Source of the DNA: Chloroflexota bacterium
GTDB taxonomy: Bacteria; Chloroflexota; Limnocylindria; Limnocylindrales; CSP1-4
NCBI GenBank assembly: GCA_013695505.1
Contig: JACDAH010000235.1
Coordinates: 1 to 7,815, forward strand
Length of the DNA stretch: 7,815 nt
Direction of reading: 5' to 3'
A model generated the notes under the pieces. It was not told where the DNA came from and did no database searches. It saw only the letters and a program-made list of their open reading frames with translations. The position numbers and the translations under genes are program-made. The first letter of the stretch is position 1. Each line of letters begins with the position of its first letter. Below are positions 1 to 5,729 of this stretch, piece by piece.

Positions 1-2
1 GT

Positions 3-20
3 CGGGCGGCATGCCGCCCG
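3..20. terminator. Perfect 18-bp GC palindrome after the binding-protein stop codon
   Basis: CGGGCGGCATGCCGCCCG is a perfect inverted repeat beginning 6 nt after the stop codon of the minus-strand binding-protein gene. As RNA it would form a 7-bp GC stem with a 4-nt CAUG loop. The position fits a transcription-end or 3'-protecting hairpin. No T-tract can be seen, since only two bases remain before the window edge, so a true intrinsic terminator is unproven. Confidence 0.35.
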
Positions 21-26
21 CGGCCG

Positions 27-1949
27 TCATTCCTCTTCGACTGCCCGGCGCCGGCCGCGCATGATCACGAGGATCACCGCCACGATGATGATCAGGGCGA
101 TGACGCCCAGGATCAGCGGCAGCGACGAGCTGGAGCTCGAGGTCGGCGTGGAGGTCGGCGTGGTGCTCGGCGGCGTCGAATTGGTCGGGGCGCCGGCACT
201 CGCACCGGTCCCAGCGGACGCCTCCACCGATGGCGCCGCCGACGGCACGGCCGATGCGTCGGTGAGGAGCGTGTAGCCGCGCGAGCCATAGCCGAAGAGC
301 GGCGTTCCGCCCTGCGTGGGCTGATTCGTCCAGCCTGCGAACTTGTCGGTCCGGTAGGCGTGAAGCTCGGCGTCGTAGTAGAGGATGTGGTACGGCGCCT
401 CGTCGTACACGAGGTTCTGCATCTCGGCCAGGATTGCCTTGCGCTTCTCCGGATCGGATTCGGCGCGCTGCTGCTTGAACAGCTCGTCGTAGTGCGGGTT
501 CGCGTAGTAGCTGTCGCTCGAGCTGCCAATCTCGCTCGTCTGGAAGAACTTCAGGAGCGATGTCGGATCGGGGTCGCCGACCCAGCCCCACATGTAGATG
601 TCGTAGTCGCCCGGACCACCCGGCGGGCCGGTCACATCGTCGATCAGCTTGCCCTCCTCGGTGACCGCGGCCGTGACCGTGATCCCGAGCTGGCCGAACC
701 ACTCGACGAGGAACTGGGCGTTGGTCGCGTTCTCCGACTCGGAATCGGGCCAGGTCAGGCGGAGGTTGATGACCTTGCCGTCCTTGTCGAGGCGCTTGCC
801 GTCGGCGTTGAGCGTGTACCCGGCCGCGTCGAGGCGAGACTTGGCCTCGTCGATGTTGAACGAGCGGGGCTTGTCGGGCTCGACGTGCCAGCGGGTGTGG
901 AAGGGTGGAATGATCGTCGTGCCCGGCTTGCCGTAGCCGCCGAGAGTCGATTCGACGAGCTTGGTCGTGTCGATCGCGTAGCCGAGCGCGTCGCGGAATG
1001 CGACGTCGGACAGGGCGGAAGTCGAGCCCTTGTAGCCCTTCTTGCTCCCTCCGGTGTTGAAGGACAGCTCCGTGTAGCCGTTGGCCACGCCCTCGACGGT
1101 GGCGATATTGGGCTCGTTCTTGAGGGCATTGAACTGGTCGGCCAACACGCCCCGGACGTAGTCGATCTCGCCGGTCTTGAGGGCCTGGACCATCGTGTCG
1201 CTGCTGGCGAAGTGCTGGATGATCACCTCGTCGGCCGCGCCCTGCGTCCCCCAGTAGTTCGGGTTCCGGGCGAACCGGATGAAGTCGCCCGGCTTCCACT
1301 CGACGACCTGGTACGGACCCGTGCCGACGATCGGCGGCTCGTTCTTGAAGAAGCCCTTGGCCTCCGGATCGCCGATCTGGGCCAGGTCGTATTTGCTCCA
1401 GATGTGCTTGGGCAGGATCGGCACGTAGGCCTGGAGCAGAAGCGGTGTCGGGAAGTCCGTCGTGACGACGAGCGTCTGAGGATCCGTTGCCTCGACCTTG
1501 CTCACGCCGGAGTCGGTCAGGTAGCCCTCGAGATAGCCCTCTCCGAGGTAGCCCCGCTTCGACGCGACGGCATCGAGGATCAGCTGGTACGTCCAGCGAG
1601 CGTCCTCGGCGGTTGCCGGCTGGCCGTCGGACCACTTCATGCCGGGCCGGATCTTGAACGTCCACTGCTTGCCATCGGTCGACTGGGTCCACGACTCGGC
1701 GAAGCCCGGAGCGGGCTCGATGTCCGGCCCGAAATTGACGAGCAGGTCGTAGTTGAGGGTGAAGACCTCGAAGTCGGCCACGACGACCGAGTTGAACGGG
1801 TTCAGGACCTGGAGGTCCTGATCGGTTCCGGCCCGCAGGATGAGGTCGCCCTCGGCGGCCGTCGCCGACGCGCCGGGCAGGATCGTTGAGAGCACGAGCC
1901 CGACGGCAACGAGTGCTCGGGCCAGTCGAGCGCGCAGGGGATGTCGCAT
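27..1949 (-). CDS. Family 5 (oligo/dipeptide-type) ABC substrate-binding protein with C-terminal membrane anchor
   Basis: This is an extracytoplasmic receptor of the SBP_bac_5 family (DppA/OppA/MppA relatives), expected to hand peptides or similar solutes to an ABC permease. The 640-residue product starts with a Sec signal (basic residues, hydrophobic core about 12-26, likely cleavage after an Ala near 30-32). No lipobox Cys is present. The binding domain spans about 35-560; its N-terminal part shows LNPFNS, a LNYDLLV segment, FAESW and the WSDGQPATAED stretch typical of the family. Residues 564-609 are a Ser/Thr/Pro/Ala linker. Residues 610-629 are a hydrophobic helix, followed by RGRRR and EEE, so the protein is probably held by a C-terminal anchor. 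I chose this ATG because GAGGAGGAG lies just upstream and the signal peptide begins here; the frame stays open to about 2819 only by composition. Ligand is unknown, and permease genes, if linked, lie beyond position 1. Confidence 0.93.
   Translation of the reverse strand: MRHPLRARLARALVAVGLVLSTILPGASATAAEGDLILRAGTDQDLQVLNPFNSVVVADFEVFTLNYDLLVNFGPDIEPAPGFAESWTQSTDGKQWTFKIRPGMKWSDGQPATAEDARWTYQLILDAVASKRGYLGEGYLEGYLTDSGVSKVEATDPQTLVVTTDFPTPLLLQAYVPILPKHIWSKYDLAQIGDPEAKGFFKNEPPIVGTGPYQVVEWKPGDFIRFARNPNYWGTQGAADEVIIQHFASSDTMVQALKTGEIDYVRGVLADQFNALKNEPNIATVEGVANGYTELSFNTGGSKKGYKGSTSALSDVAFRDALGYAIDTTKLVESTLGGYGKPGTTIIPPFHTRWHVEPDKPRSFNIDEAKSRLDAAGYTLNADGKRLDKDGKVINLRLTWPDSESENATNAQFLVEWFGQLGITVTAAVTEEGKLIDDVTGPPGGPGDYDIYMWGWVGDPDPTSLLKFFQTSEIGSSSDSYYANPHYDELFKQQRAESDPEKRKAILAEMQNLVYDEAPYHILYYDAELHAYRTDKFAGWTNQPTQGGTPLFGYGSRGYTLLTDASAVPSAAPSVEASAGTGASAGAPTNSTPPSTTPTSTPTSSSSSSLPLILGVIALIIIVAVILVIMRGRRRAVEEE
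63..122 (-). other. C-terminal transmembrane anchor of the substrate-binding protein
   Basis: This encodes residues 610-629 (LPLILGVIALIIIVAVILVI), an uninterrupted hydrophobic helix. It is followed by Arg-rich RGRRR, which fits an outside-in stop-transfer with the basic tail in the cytoplasm. With the N-terminal signal cleaved, the binding domain would face outward on a tether. Confidence 0.85.
123..260 (-). other. Ser/Thr/Pro/Ala-rich linker region of the substrate-binding protein
   Basis: This encodes residues 564-609, a low-complexity stretch rich in Ser, Thr, Pro, Ala and Gly that ends in six consecutive Ser before the membrane helix. It is likely a flexible, possibly glycosylated, spacer that lifts the binding domain off the membrane. 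The role is inferred from composition and position. Confidence 0.8.
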
Positions 1950-1951
1950 TG

Positions 1952-1960
1952 CTCCTCCTC
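1952..1960 (-). promoter_or_regulatory. Strong Shine-Dalgarno of the binding-protein gene
   Basis: On the minus strand this reads GAGGAGGAG, immediately followed by CA and the ATG at 1949. The AGGAGG core is 4 nt from the start codon. It fixes the start within a frame that stays open much further upstream. Confidence 0.8.
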
Positions 1961-2062
1961 GTCGGTCCTGCCGCCACAGCGGACGACGGACGATCACCGC
2001 CTCCAGACCCCGGTCCCGGAGGCGGCCGAACTGTCCCATAGCTCGGCGGGCCGCTGCAACAC

Positions 2063-2081
2063 CGGCCCGCATCGTGGGCCG
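2063..2081 (-). terminator. Possible weak hairpin between the S66 peptidase and binding-protein genes
   Basis: CGGCCC and GGGCCG form a 6-bp perfect stem around a 7-nt loop, about 39 nt after the S66 stop codon. No clear U-run follows (the next bases on the minus strand read GTGTTGC). It may attenuate read-through into the binding-protein gene, or be a chance dyad in GC-rich DNA. Confidence 0.22.
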
Positions 2082-2119
2082 CGGAATGTGTGGCCGCACC
2101 TGCGGGCTGGGCACCTTGG

Positions 2120-3088
2120 TCAATCGGCCGTGACCACCTCCTCGACGACGAGCGTTCCGGCGTCGGCGTCGAGCGTCGCGAGCGCGCCGAGCGGGACGGT
2201 CGCGTGGTGCTTGTTGTGCCCGACCGGCAGACCGAAGATCAGCGGCAGCCCGAGCGGCGCGAGAACCTCCTCGACGATGTCCTCGGCCGACAGCTCGGCG
2301 ATCTGGCCGGACCACTTCGCCTTGATGTCGCCGACGACGATCCCCGCCGCGCCGTCGAACAGGCCCGCGTTCCGGAGGTGGGTCAGGATCCCGTCGTGGA
2401 CGTAGGCCTCGTTCTCGATCTCCTCGAGGACGACGATCCGGCCGCGGAAGTCCGGTGCGACGCGAGTCCCGATCGCCGAGCTCAGCAGCCCGGCGCAGCC
2501 CCCGGTCAAACGGCCGGTCGCGCGCCCGCCGACGACCGTCCGGACGTATGGATCGTCGGGGTTCGGTCCGATCGGGCCGTACGGCTCGTCGCTGAAGAGA
2601 GCCCGCTTCAGGCTGGCCTTCGAGAACTCGGTCACATCGGGCGCGCCGACGCCCATGGCCCCGTTCGAGTAGAAGCTGATCTCGTTGCCCCAGGCCTGGC
2701 GGGCGAGATGGAGCGTCGTGAGGTCGCTGTAGCCGCAGATCGCCTTCGGATTCGCCCGGAACGCCGCCTCGTCGAGGAGCGGGATCAGGCGCGGGGTGCC
2801 GTAGCCGCCCTGGAGGCACACGATCGCCGCGACCTCCGGATCGGCGAGGGCGGCGTTCAGGTCGGCGGCGCGGTCGGCATCGGTGCCGGCCATGTAGCCG
2901 TGGCGGTCGTTGACGTGGGCCCCCAGCTTGACCTTCAGGCCCCAGGCCTCGAGGCCGGCGATCCCGCGCAGGATCTCGCTCCGGCTCTCCCAGGCGCTTG
3001 CCGGGGCCACGACCGCGACGGTGTCGCCCTCGCGGAGGCGGCGCGGCTTGCGCGGGGCGTCGGCGTCTCGGTTGTTCGGTGTCGTCAT
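2120..3088 (-). CDS. S66-family LD-carboxypeptidase / MccF-like serine peptidase
   Basis: A 322-residue cytoplasmic serine peptidase (no signal peptide). Family S66 includes LdcA, which removes the terminal D-Ala from murein tetrapeptides during wall recycling, and MccF, which cleaves microcin C-type peptide-nucleotides. Visible landmarks: the N-terminal VAVVAPAS strand, the oxyanion-type QGGYGTPRLI at 93-102, the nucleophile elbow GYSDLT with Ser121, the LEEIENE segment (222-227) carrying the catalytic Glu, and GHNKHHATVPLG with His291 completing the Ser-Glu-His triad. Length fits the family (about 300-350). The ATG follows GAGG by 5 nt, and that GAGG overlaps the TGA of the preceding oxidase gene, so the two are probably translated from one mRNA. 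Sequence alone does not separate LdcA from MccF activity. Confidence 0.93.
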   Translation of the reverse strand: MTTPNNRDADAPRKPRRLREGDTVAVVAPASAWESRSEILRGIAGLEAWGLKVKLGAHVNDRHGYMAGTDADRAADLNAALADPEVAAIVCLQGGYGTPRLIPLLDEAAFRANPKAICGYSDLTTLHLARQAWGNEISFYSNGAMGVGAPDVTEFSKASLKRALFSDEPYGPIGPNPDDPYVRTVVGGRATGRLTGGCAGLLSSAIGTRVAPDFRGRIVVLEEIENEAYVHDGILTHLRNAGLFDGAAGIVVGDIKAKWSGQIAELSAEDIVEEVLAPLGLPLIFGLPVGHNKHHATVPLGALATLDADAGTLVVEEVVTAD

Positions 3089-3093
3089 CGGTG

Positions 3094-3097
3094 CCTC
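3094..3097 (-). promoter_or_regulatory. Shine-Dalgarno of the S66 peptidase gene, overlapping the upstream stop
   Basis: GAGG on the minus strand shares its GA with the TGA stop of the oxidase gene and lies 5 nt from the ATG at 3088. Ribosomes ending on the oxidase could re-initiate here, linking expression of the two proteins. Confidence 0.65.
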
Positions 3098-4274
3098 ATA
3101 CCAGGAAGCTGGTGGCCGGGTGCGCCTCGAGCAGGATTGGTCGGTCGATCCGGAAGCGCTCGATCTCCGCCGCCGACGGCGTGGACCCGTCGACGACGAG
3201 CTCGCTCAGCACTCGGCCGAGGACCGAGGCGTACTTGTAGGCATGGGCGGCTCCCAGGACGACGTGGAGCCCAGGGACATCGGGCAGTTCGTCGACCACG
3301 AAGTCGCGGTCGGGCGTCAGCGTATAGAGGCAGGTCTTCGTGTAGATCTCCGGCCCGAGCTGGTCTGGCAGATGCCGCCCAAGGAAGTCGGTGAGCCGGG
3401 CGAAACCGACCTCGTCACGGGCGTACGTGCGGGTTGCGGGCGTGACCTCCGCCCCGCCGACGTCCTCGGCCGACTTCGGACCCGCCTCGCCGTAGGTCGG
3501 GAAGCCGTAGAAGGACGGGTCGTCCATCCAGATCCAGATCGGGAAGCGGTCGGGCGCGAAGAGTGCCGGGTCGGGCGGTGCGAAGTAGGTCACCTGGGCC
3601 TGGATGATCGTCAGCGGAAGGCGACGGTCGAACGCGGCGAGGAGCTCGCCCGTCCAGGCGTCCGTGGCGAGGACGACCTGCGGCGCCCGATGCCTGGACC
3701 CGTCGTCGAGCTCCACCTCGATCCCGCCACGCCCGAGGGCGCAGAGGTGGCGAACCGGCGCGTTCTCGATGAGGGTCGCTCCGTTGGCGCGGGCGAGTCG
3801 CTGGTGAGCCGCGTTGCCCTTGTTCGGGTCGGCGATCCCGGCGTCGGCCTGGAACAGGCCATGGTGCTCCTCACCGAGTCGCCACTGGGGCCAGCGACGG
3901 GCGATCTCCGAACCGTCGAGATGCTCGAACGGGACACCCTCCACGGTCATCGCATCGATGTAGCCCTCGAGGGGGATCGCGGCCTCGCGCGGCCCGATGT
4001 CGAGGCCGCCGGTCCTTGTGACGATCTGCGTCCCGCTCTCGGCCTCGAGCTCGGCCCACGTCGCGAAGGCGCGCCGGGCGAGCCGGATGTAGTCGGGCCG
4101 ATGGTAGGAGAGGCGGATGATCCGGCTGTGGTCCTGCCCCGCGCCCTTCGAGTGACCGAGCGCGAATTGCTCGAGGCCGAGGACCCGGTCGCCGAGTCGC
4201 CGGCTGAGCCAGTAGGCCGCGCCGGAGCCGATCGCCCCGAGGCCGACGACGATCGCGTCCCAGTCGTTCCGCAC
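3096..4274 (-). CDS. FAD-dependent amine oxidase, monomeric sarcosine oxidase / SolA type (DAO family)
   Basis: A predicted cytosolic flavoenzyme of 392 residues, close to monomeric sarcosine oxidase (MSOX, about 390). The family oxidises N-methyl or secondary amino acids with O2, giving H2O2. The Rossmann motif GLGAIG is at 11-16, with acidic Glu35 at the end of the second strand for the ADP ribose. RIIR at 51-54 matches the MSOX RIIR segment. KTCLYT holds Cys315, the position that binds FAD covalently in MSOX. Tyr256, Lys267, His344 and Lys347 align by motif with MSOX Tyr254, Lys265, His345 and Lys348. The position matching MSOX His269 is Asp271 or nearby, so the substrate may differ from sarcosine. 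I chose GTG at 4274 because it lies just before the flavin-binding strand. It has no clear Shine-Dalgarno but a -10-like TACGAT 6 nt upstream. The gene starts 26 bp after the PhzF-like stop. Confidence 0.9.
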   Translation of the reverse strand: MRNDWDAIVVGLGAIGSGAAYWLSRRLGDRVLGLEQFALGHSKGAGQDHSRIIRLSYHRPDYIRLARRAFATWAELEAESGTQIVTRTGGLDIGPREAAIPLEGYIDAMTVEGVPFEHLDGSEIARRWPQWRLGEEHHGLFQADAGIADPNKGNAAHQRLARANGATLIENAPVRHLCALGRGGIEVELDDGSRHRAPQVVLATDAWTGELLAAFDRRLPLTIIQAQVTYFAPPDPALFAPDRFPIWIWMDDPSFYGFPTYGEAGPKSAEDVGGAEVTPATRTYARDEVGFARLTDFLGRHLPDQLGPEIYTKTCLYTLTPDRDFVVDELPDVPGLHVVLGAAHAYKYASVLGRVLSELVVDGSTPSAAEIERFRIDRPILLEAHPATSFLV

Positions 4275-4280
4275 GGACCG

Positions 4281-4286
4281 ATCGTA
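4281..4286 (-). promoter_or_regulatory. Candidate leaderless -10 hexamer for the oxidase gene
   Basis: TACGAT (TANNNT class) on the minus strand is followed by exactly 6 nt (cggtcc) and then the GTG start. This would place +1 on the first base of the codon. No Shine-Dalgarno competes and no good -35 was found 16-18 nt upstream. It would allow the oxidase and the genes after it to be expressed independently of the NUDIX/PhzF pair. Confidence 0.42.
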
Positions 4287-4300
4287 GTGGCGGGTGGGGT

Positions 4301-5023
4301 TCAGGCGCCGGGCCGTCGCGCATGCCGGGCGGTGGCAGAGGCATCTTGATCGAGGGCGTACTCGCGCCGCTCGATCAACTGGACCCGGCCGCCGATCTCG
4401 ATCGTGCCGTCGGGTTGCGGCCGGACCAGGATCTCGGAGCCGATGCCCTGGCGGATGGTGATCGACCGGGAGACGATTGAGCCCAGCTTGACCGCGGCGG
4501 CCCCGGTCGCCTCGTCCTCGACGATCCCGAGATCCGTCGCGAAGTAGCGCGCCCGGACGATCCCGACGGGCTCGTCCTCCCACGCCCACACGTAGATCCC
4601 GATCTGGCCCACCGGCGGGCCGACGAATGCGTCCACCGCGGCGGCAGTCGGCAGCTGCTCCTGGCGGAACTCGTGGACCCATTCCGGGCGCGCGCGGATC
4701 CACGTCCGGACGTCGTCGTGGCGGAACGGCACGTTGCCGGCGGGTGGGCGCAGGGTCGTCGCCGGTGCGCCGGTCTCCCGGAACAGCCATGCCGCGCCGA
4801 CCGAGGGATGACCGGCGAACGGCAGCTCGCGTCCGGGCGTGAAGATCCGGATCGCCCCTTCGGCCGCGTCGTCGACGAAGACCGTCTCGGAGAATCCGAG
4901 ATCGATCGTCACCGCCTGGCGCCGGCCGGCCGGGATCGCGCCGCCGTCGAGGAAGACTCCGAGCGGATTGCCGCCGCGGCCGTCCGGACCCACGAAGACG
5001 CGCAGGACGTTGAGCTCGGTCAC
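4301..5023 (-). CDS. PhzF-like isomerase/epimerase family protein
   Basis: A PhzF-fold protein; the family is named for PhzF, which isomerises trans-2,3-dihydro-3-hydroxyanthranilate in phenazine synthesis, but most members have unknown substrates. Family motifs: GNPLGVF at 18-24; LGFSETVFV with Glu46, matching the catalytic Glu; FTPGRELPFAGHPSVG at 61-76 with His72; and RYFATDLGIVEDEATGAAA with Asp170 before the ATG turn. At 240 residues it is shorter than well-known members (about 280-300), with the loss seemingly in the middle, and it ends in a basic, disordered-looking tail. The GTG start lies within GTGA, overlapping the NUDIX stop by 4 nt with no Shine-Dalgarno, so translation is probably coupled. 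No phenazine genes are nearby, so a phenazine role is not supported. Confidence 0.88.
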   Translation of the reverse strand: MTELNVLRVFVGPDGRGGNPLGVFLDGGAIPAGRRQAVTIDLGFSETVFVDDAAEGAIRIFTPGRELPFAGHPSVGAAWLFRETGAPATTLRPPAGNVPFRHDDVRTWIRARPEWVHEFRQEQLPTAAAVDAFVGPPVGQIGIYVWAWEDEPVGIVRARYFATDLGIVEDEATGAAAVKLGSIVSRSITIRQGIGSEILVRPQPDGTIEIGGRVQLIERREYALDQDASATARHARRPGA

Positions 5024-5637
5024 CGCTGGTCGGTTTCGGTGGCGGGGCCTGGGCTGCCCGTGGCGCGCTCGAGCGCGACCCGCCCGACGCCCATGATCGT
5101 CATCGCGTCGGTGATCCGGCCGTCGGCCGTCATCGCCAGCGCCTCGTCGAACGGAAGCCAGCGGATCGCGAGCTGCTCGGTCGGCTCCGGGGCAGGGACG
5201 CCGTGCGAAACGGCCCGCGCGGCGAACACGACCCCGGCCTCGTCGCTGACCGAGTTCGAGAGATGGAACCGGACGAGCTCGCGCCAGTCGTCGGCTTCGA
5301 CGCCGGTCTCTTCGAGCAGCTCGCGCCGAGCCCCGTCGAGCGGCGACTCGCCGGCCGGGACCCCGCCCTCCGGAATCTCCCAGGAATAGGCGTCGAGCGT
5401 GTAGCGATGCTGCCCGACGAGCAGGACACGATCCTCGGCGTCGAGGACGACGACGCCCGCGGCAAGGTTTTCGAAGTGGATGACGCCGTAGATGCCCGGG
5501 CTGCCATCGGGTCGGTCGACCTCGTCGTGCCAGACCGTGACCCACGGATTGTCATAGGCCACGCGGCGAGTGCGGCGCGTCCACGGACCGACCGCGACCT
5601 TGGGCTCCGGAGCGAACGGGTCGGGCATCGGGTCCAT
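5020..5637 (-). CDS. NUDIX hydrolase, ADP-ribose-pyrophosphatase-like
   Basis: A 205-residue enzyme expected to cleave a nucleoside diphosphate linked to another moiety, with Mg2+ or Mn2+ bound by the Nudix-box glutamates. The box is complete at residues 91-113: G91, E97, R105-E106, E109-E110, G112, matching GX5EX7REUXEEXGU. The surrounding NPWVTVWHDEV, HFENLAAGVVVL, VLLVGQHRY and SWEIPEGG segments resemble ADP-ribose pyrophosphatases rather than MutT, but the substrate is not proven. The start is uncertain between Met1 (5637) and Met4 (5628). Neither has a convincing Shine-Dalgarno, and no in-frame upstream alternative was found in the bases nearby. It is the first gene of the left arm, divergent from the hydrolase at 5730, and its stop overlaps the PhzF-like start. 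Confidence 0.92.
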   Translation of the reverse strand: MDPMPDPFAPEPKVAVGPWTRRTRRVAYDNPWVTVWHDEVDRPDGSPGIYGVIHFENLAAGVVVLDAEDRVLLVGQHRYTLDAYSWEIPEGGVPAGESPLDGARRELLEETGVEADDWRELVRFHLSNSVSDEAGVVFAARAVSHGVPAPEPTEQLAIRWLPFDEALAMTADGRITDAMTIMGVGRVALERATGSPGPATETDQR

Positions 5638-5679
5638 CGTCGCACGGCTCGGACGAATGGTCGCGTGAGTGCGCGCGTC

Positions 5680-5705
5680 GTGCGGCGAACCGGTCCAGGC
5701 CGCAC
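5680..5705. repeat. Inverted repeat GTGCGGC-N12-GCCGCAC, possible operator
   Basis: Two perfect 7-bp arms flank a 12-bp spacer containing ACCGGT, 25 bp before the hydrolase ATG. A centre-to-centre distance of 19 bp is near two helical turns and suits a dimeric repressor. In such GC-rich DNA a chance repeat of this size is quite possible. Confidence 0.3.
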
Positions 5706-5720
5706 CATGGACGACCCCCT

Positions 5721-5725
5721 GAGGA
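5721..5725 (+). promoter_or_regulatory. Shine-Dalgarno of the alpha/beta hydrolase gene
   Basis: GAGGA lies 4 nt before the ATG at 5730 and supports this start, which also begins the N-terminal hydrophobic segment. An ATG at 5707 is out of frame and reaches a stop after 14 codons. Confidence 0.65.
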
Positions 5726-5729
5726 CGCG

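Larger units (their letters stand above)
1950..2119 (-). other. 170-bp gap between the S66 peptidase and binding-protein genes
   Basis: The only long gap inside the left arm. It carries the Shine-Dalgarno at its end and a CGGCCC/GGGCCG hairpin at 2063-2081. A TTGACC hexamer overlaps the S66 stop codon, but no acceptable -10 sits 16-18 nt after it. No small gene or riboswitch-like structure could be supported. The length suggests that the binding-protein gene may have its own promoter. Confidence 0.5.
5638..5729. promoter_or_regulatory. Divergent intergenic region between the two arms
   Basis: These 92 bp must hold the promoters for the NUDIX-led minus-strand arm and the plus-strand hydrolase. 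No convincing -35/-10 pair was found on either strand. The most structured element is the inverted repeat at 5680-5705. Confidence 0.5.

Noticed and set aside
360..1889. A 509-codon open frame on the plus strand opposite the binding-protein gene
   Set aside because: It is antisense to a gene with a clear family match, has no recognisable domain and is Val/Leu/Arg/Gly/Asp-rich, as expected from stop-poor complementary frames in GC-rich DNA.
2094..2123. TTGACC hexamer overlapping the S66 stop as a -35 for the binding-protein gene
   Set aside because: The hexamer at the -10 position 17 nt downstream reads GGTGCG, with no TATAAT or TANNNT likeness.
1950..2819. In-frame upstream extension of the binding-protein gene (290 more codons)
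   Set aside because: It reads as Arg/Pro/Gly-rich nonsense antisense to itself in composition, runs across the S66 gene in another frame, and ignores the strong Shine-Dalgarno and signal peptide at 1949.
2090..4349. Long plus-strand frames opposite the S66 and oxidase genes (2090-3394 and 2910-4349)
   Set aside because: Both lie antisense to well-supported genes, show no family motifs and have shadow-frame composition.
4275..4790. Upstream extension of the oxidase frame to an ATG at 4790
   Set aside because: It would overlap most of the PhzF-like gene in another frame and add Arg/Pro-rich sequence before a Rossmann motif that normally lies near the N-terminus.
4301..5023. Phenazine biosynthesis cluster
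   Set aside because: Only a PhzF-like gene is present; none of the other phz genes is visible and the family is functionally broad.
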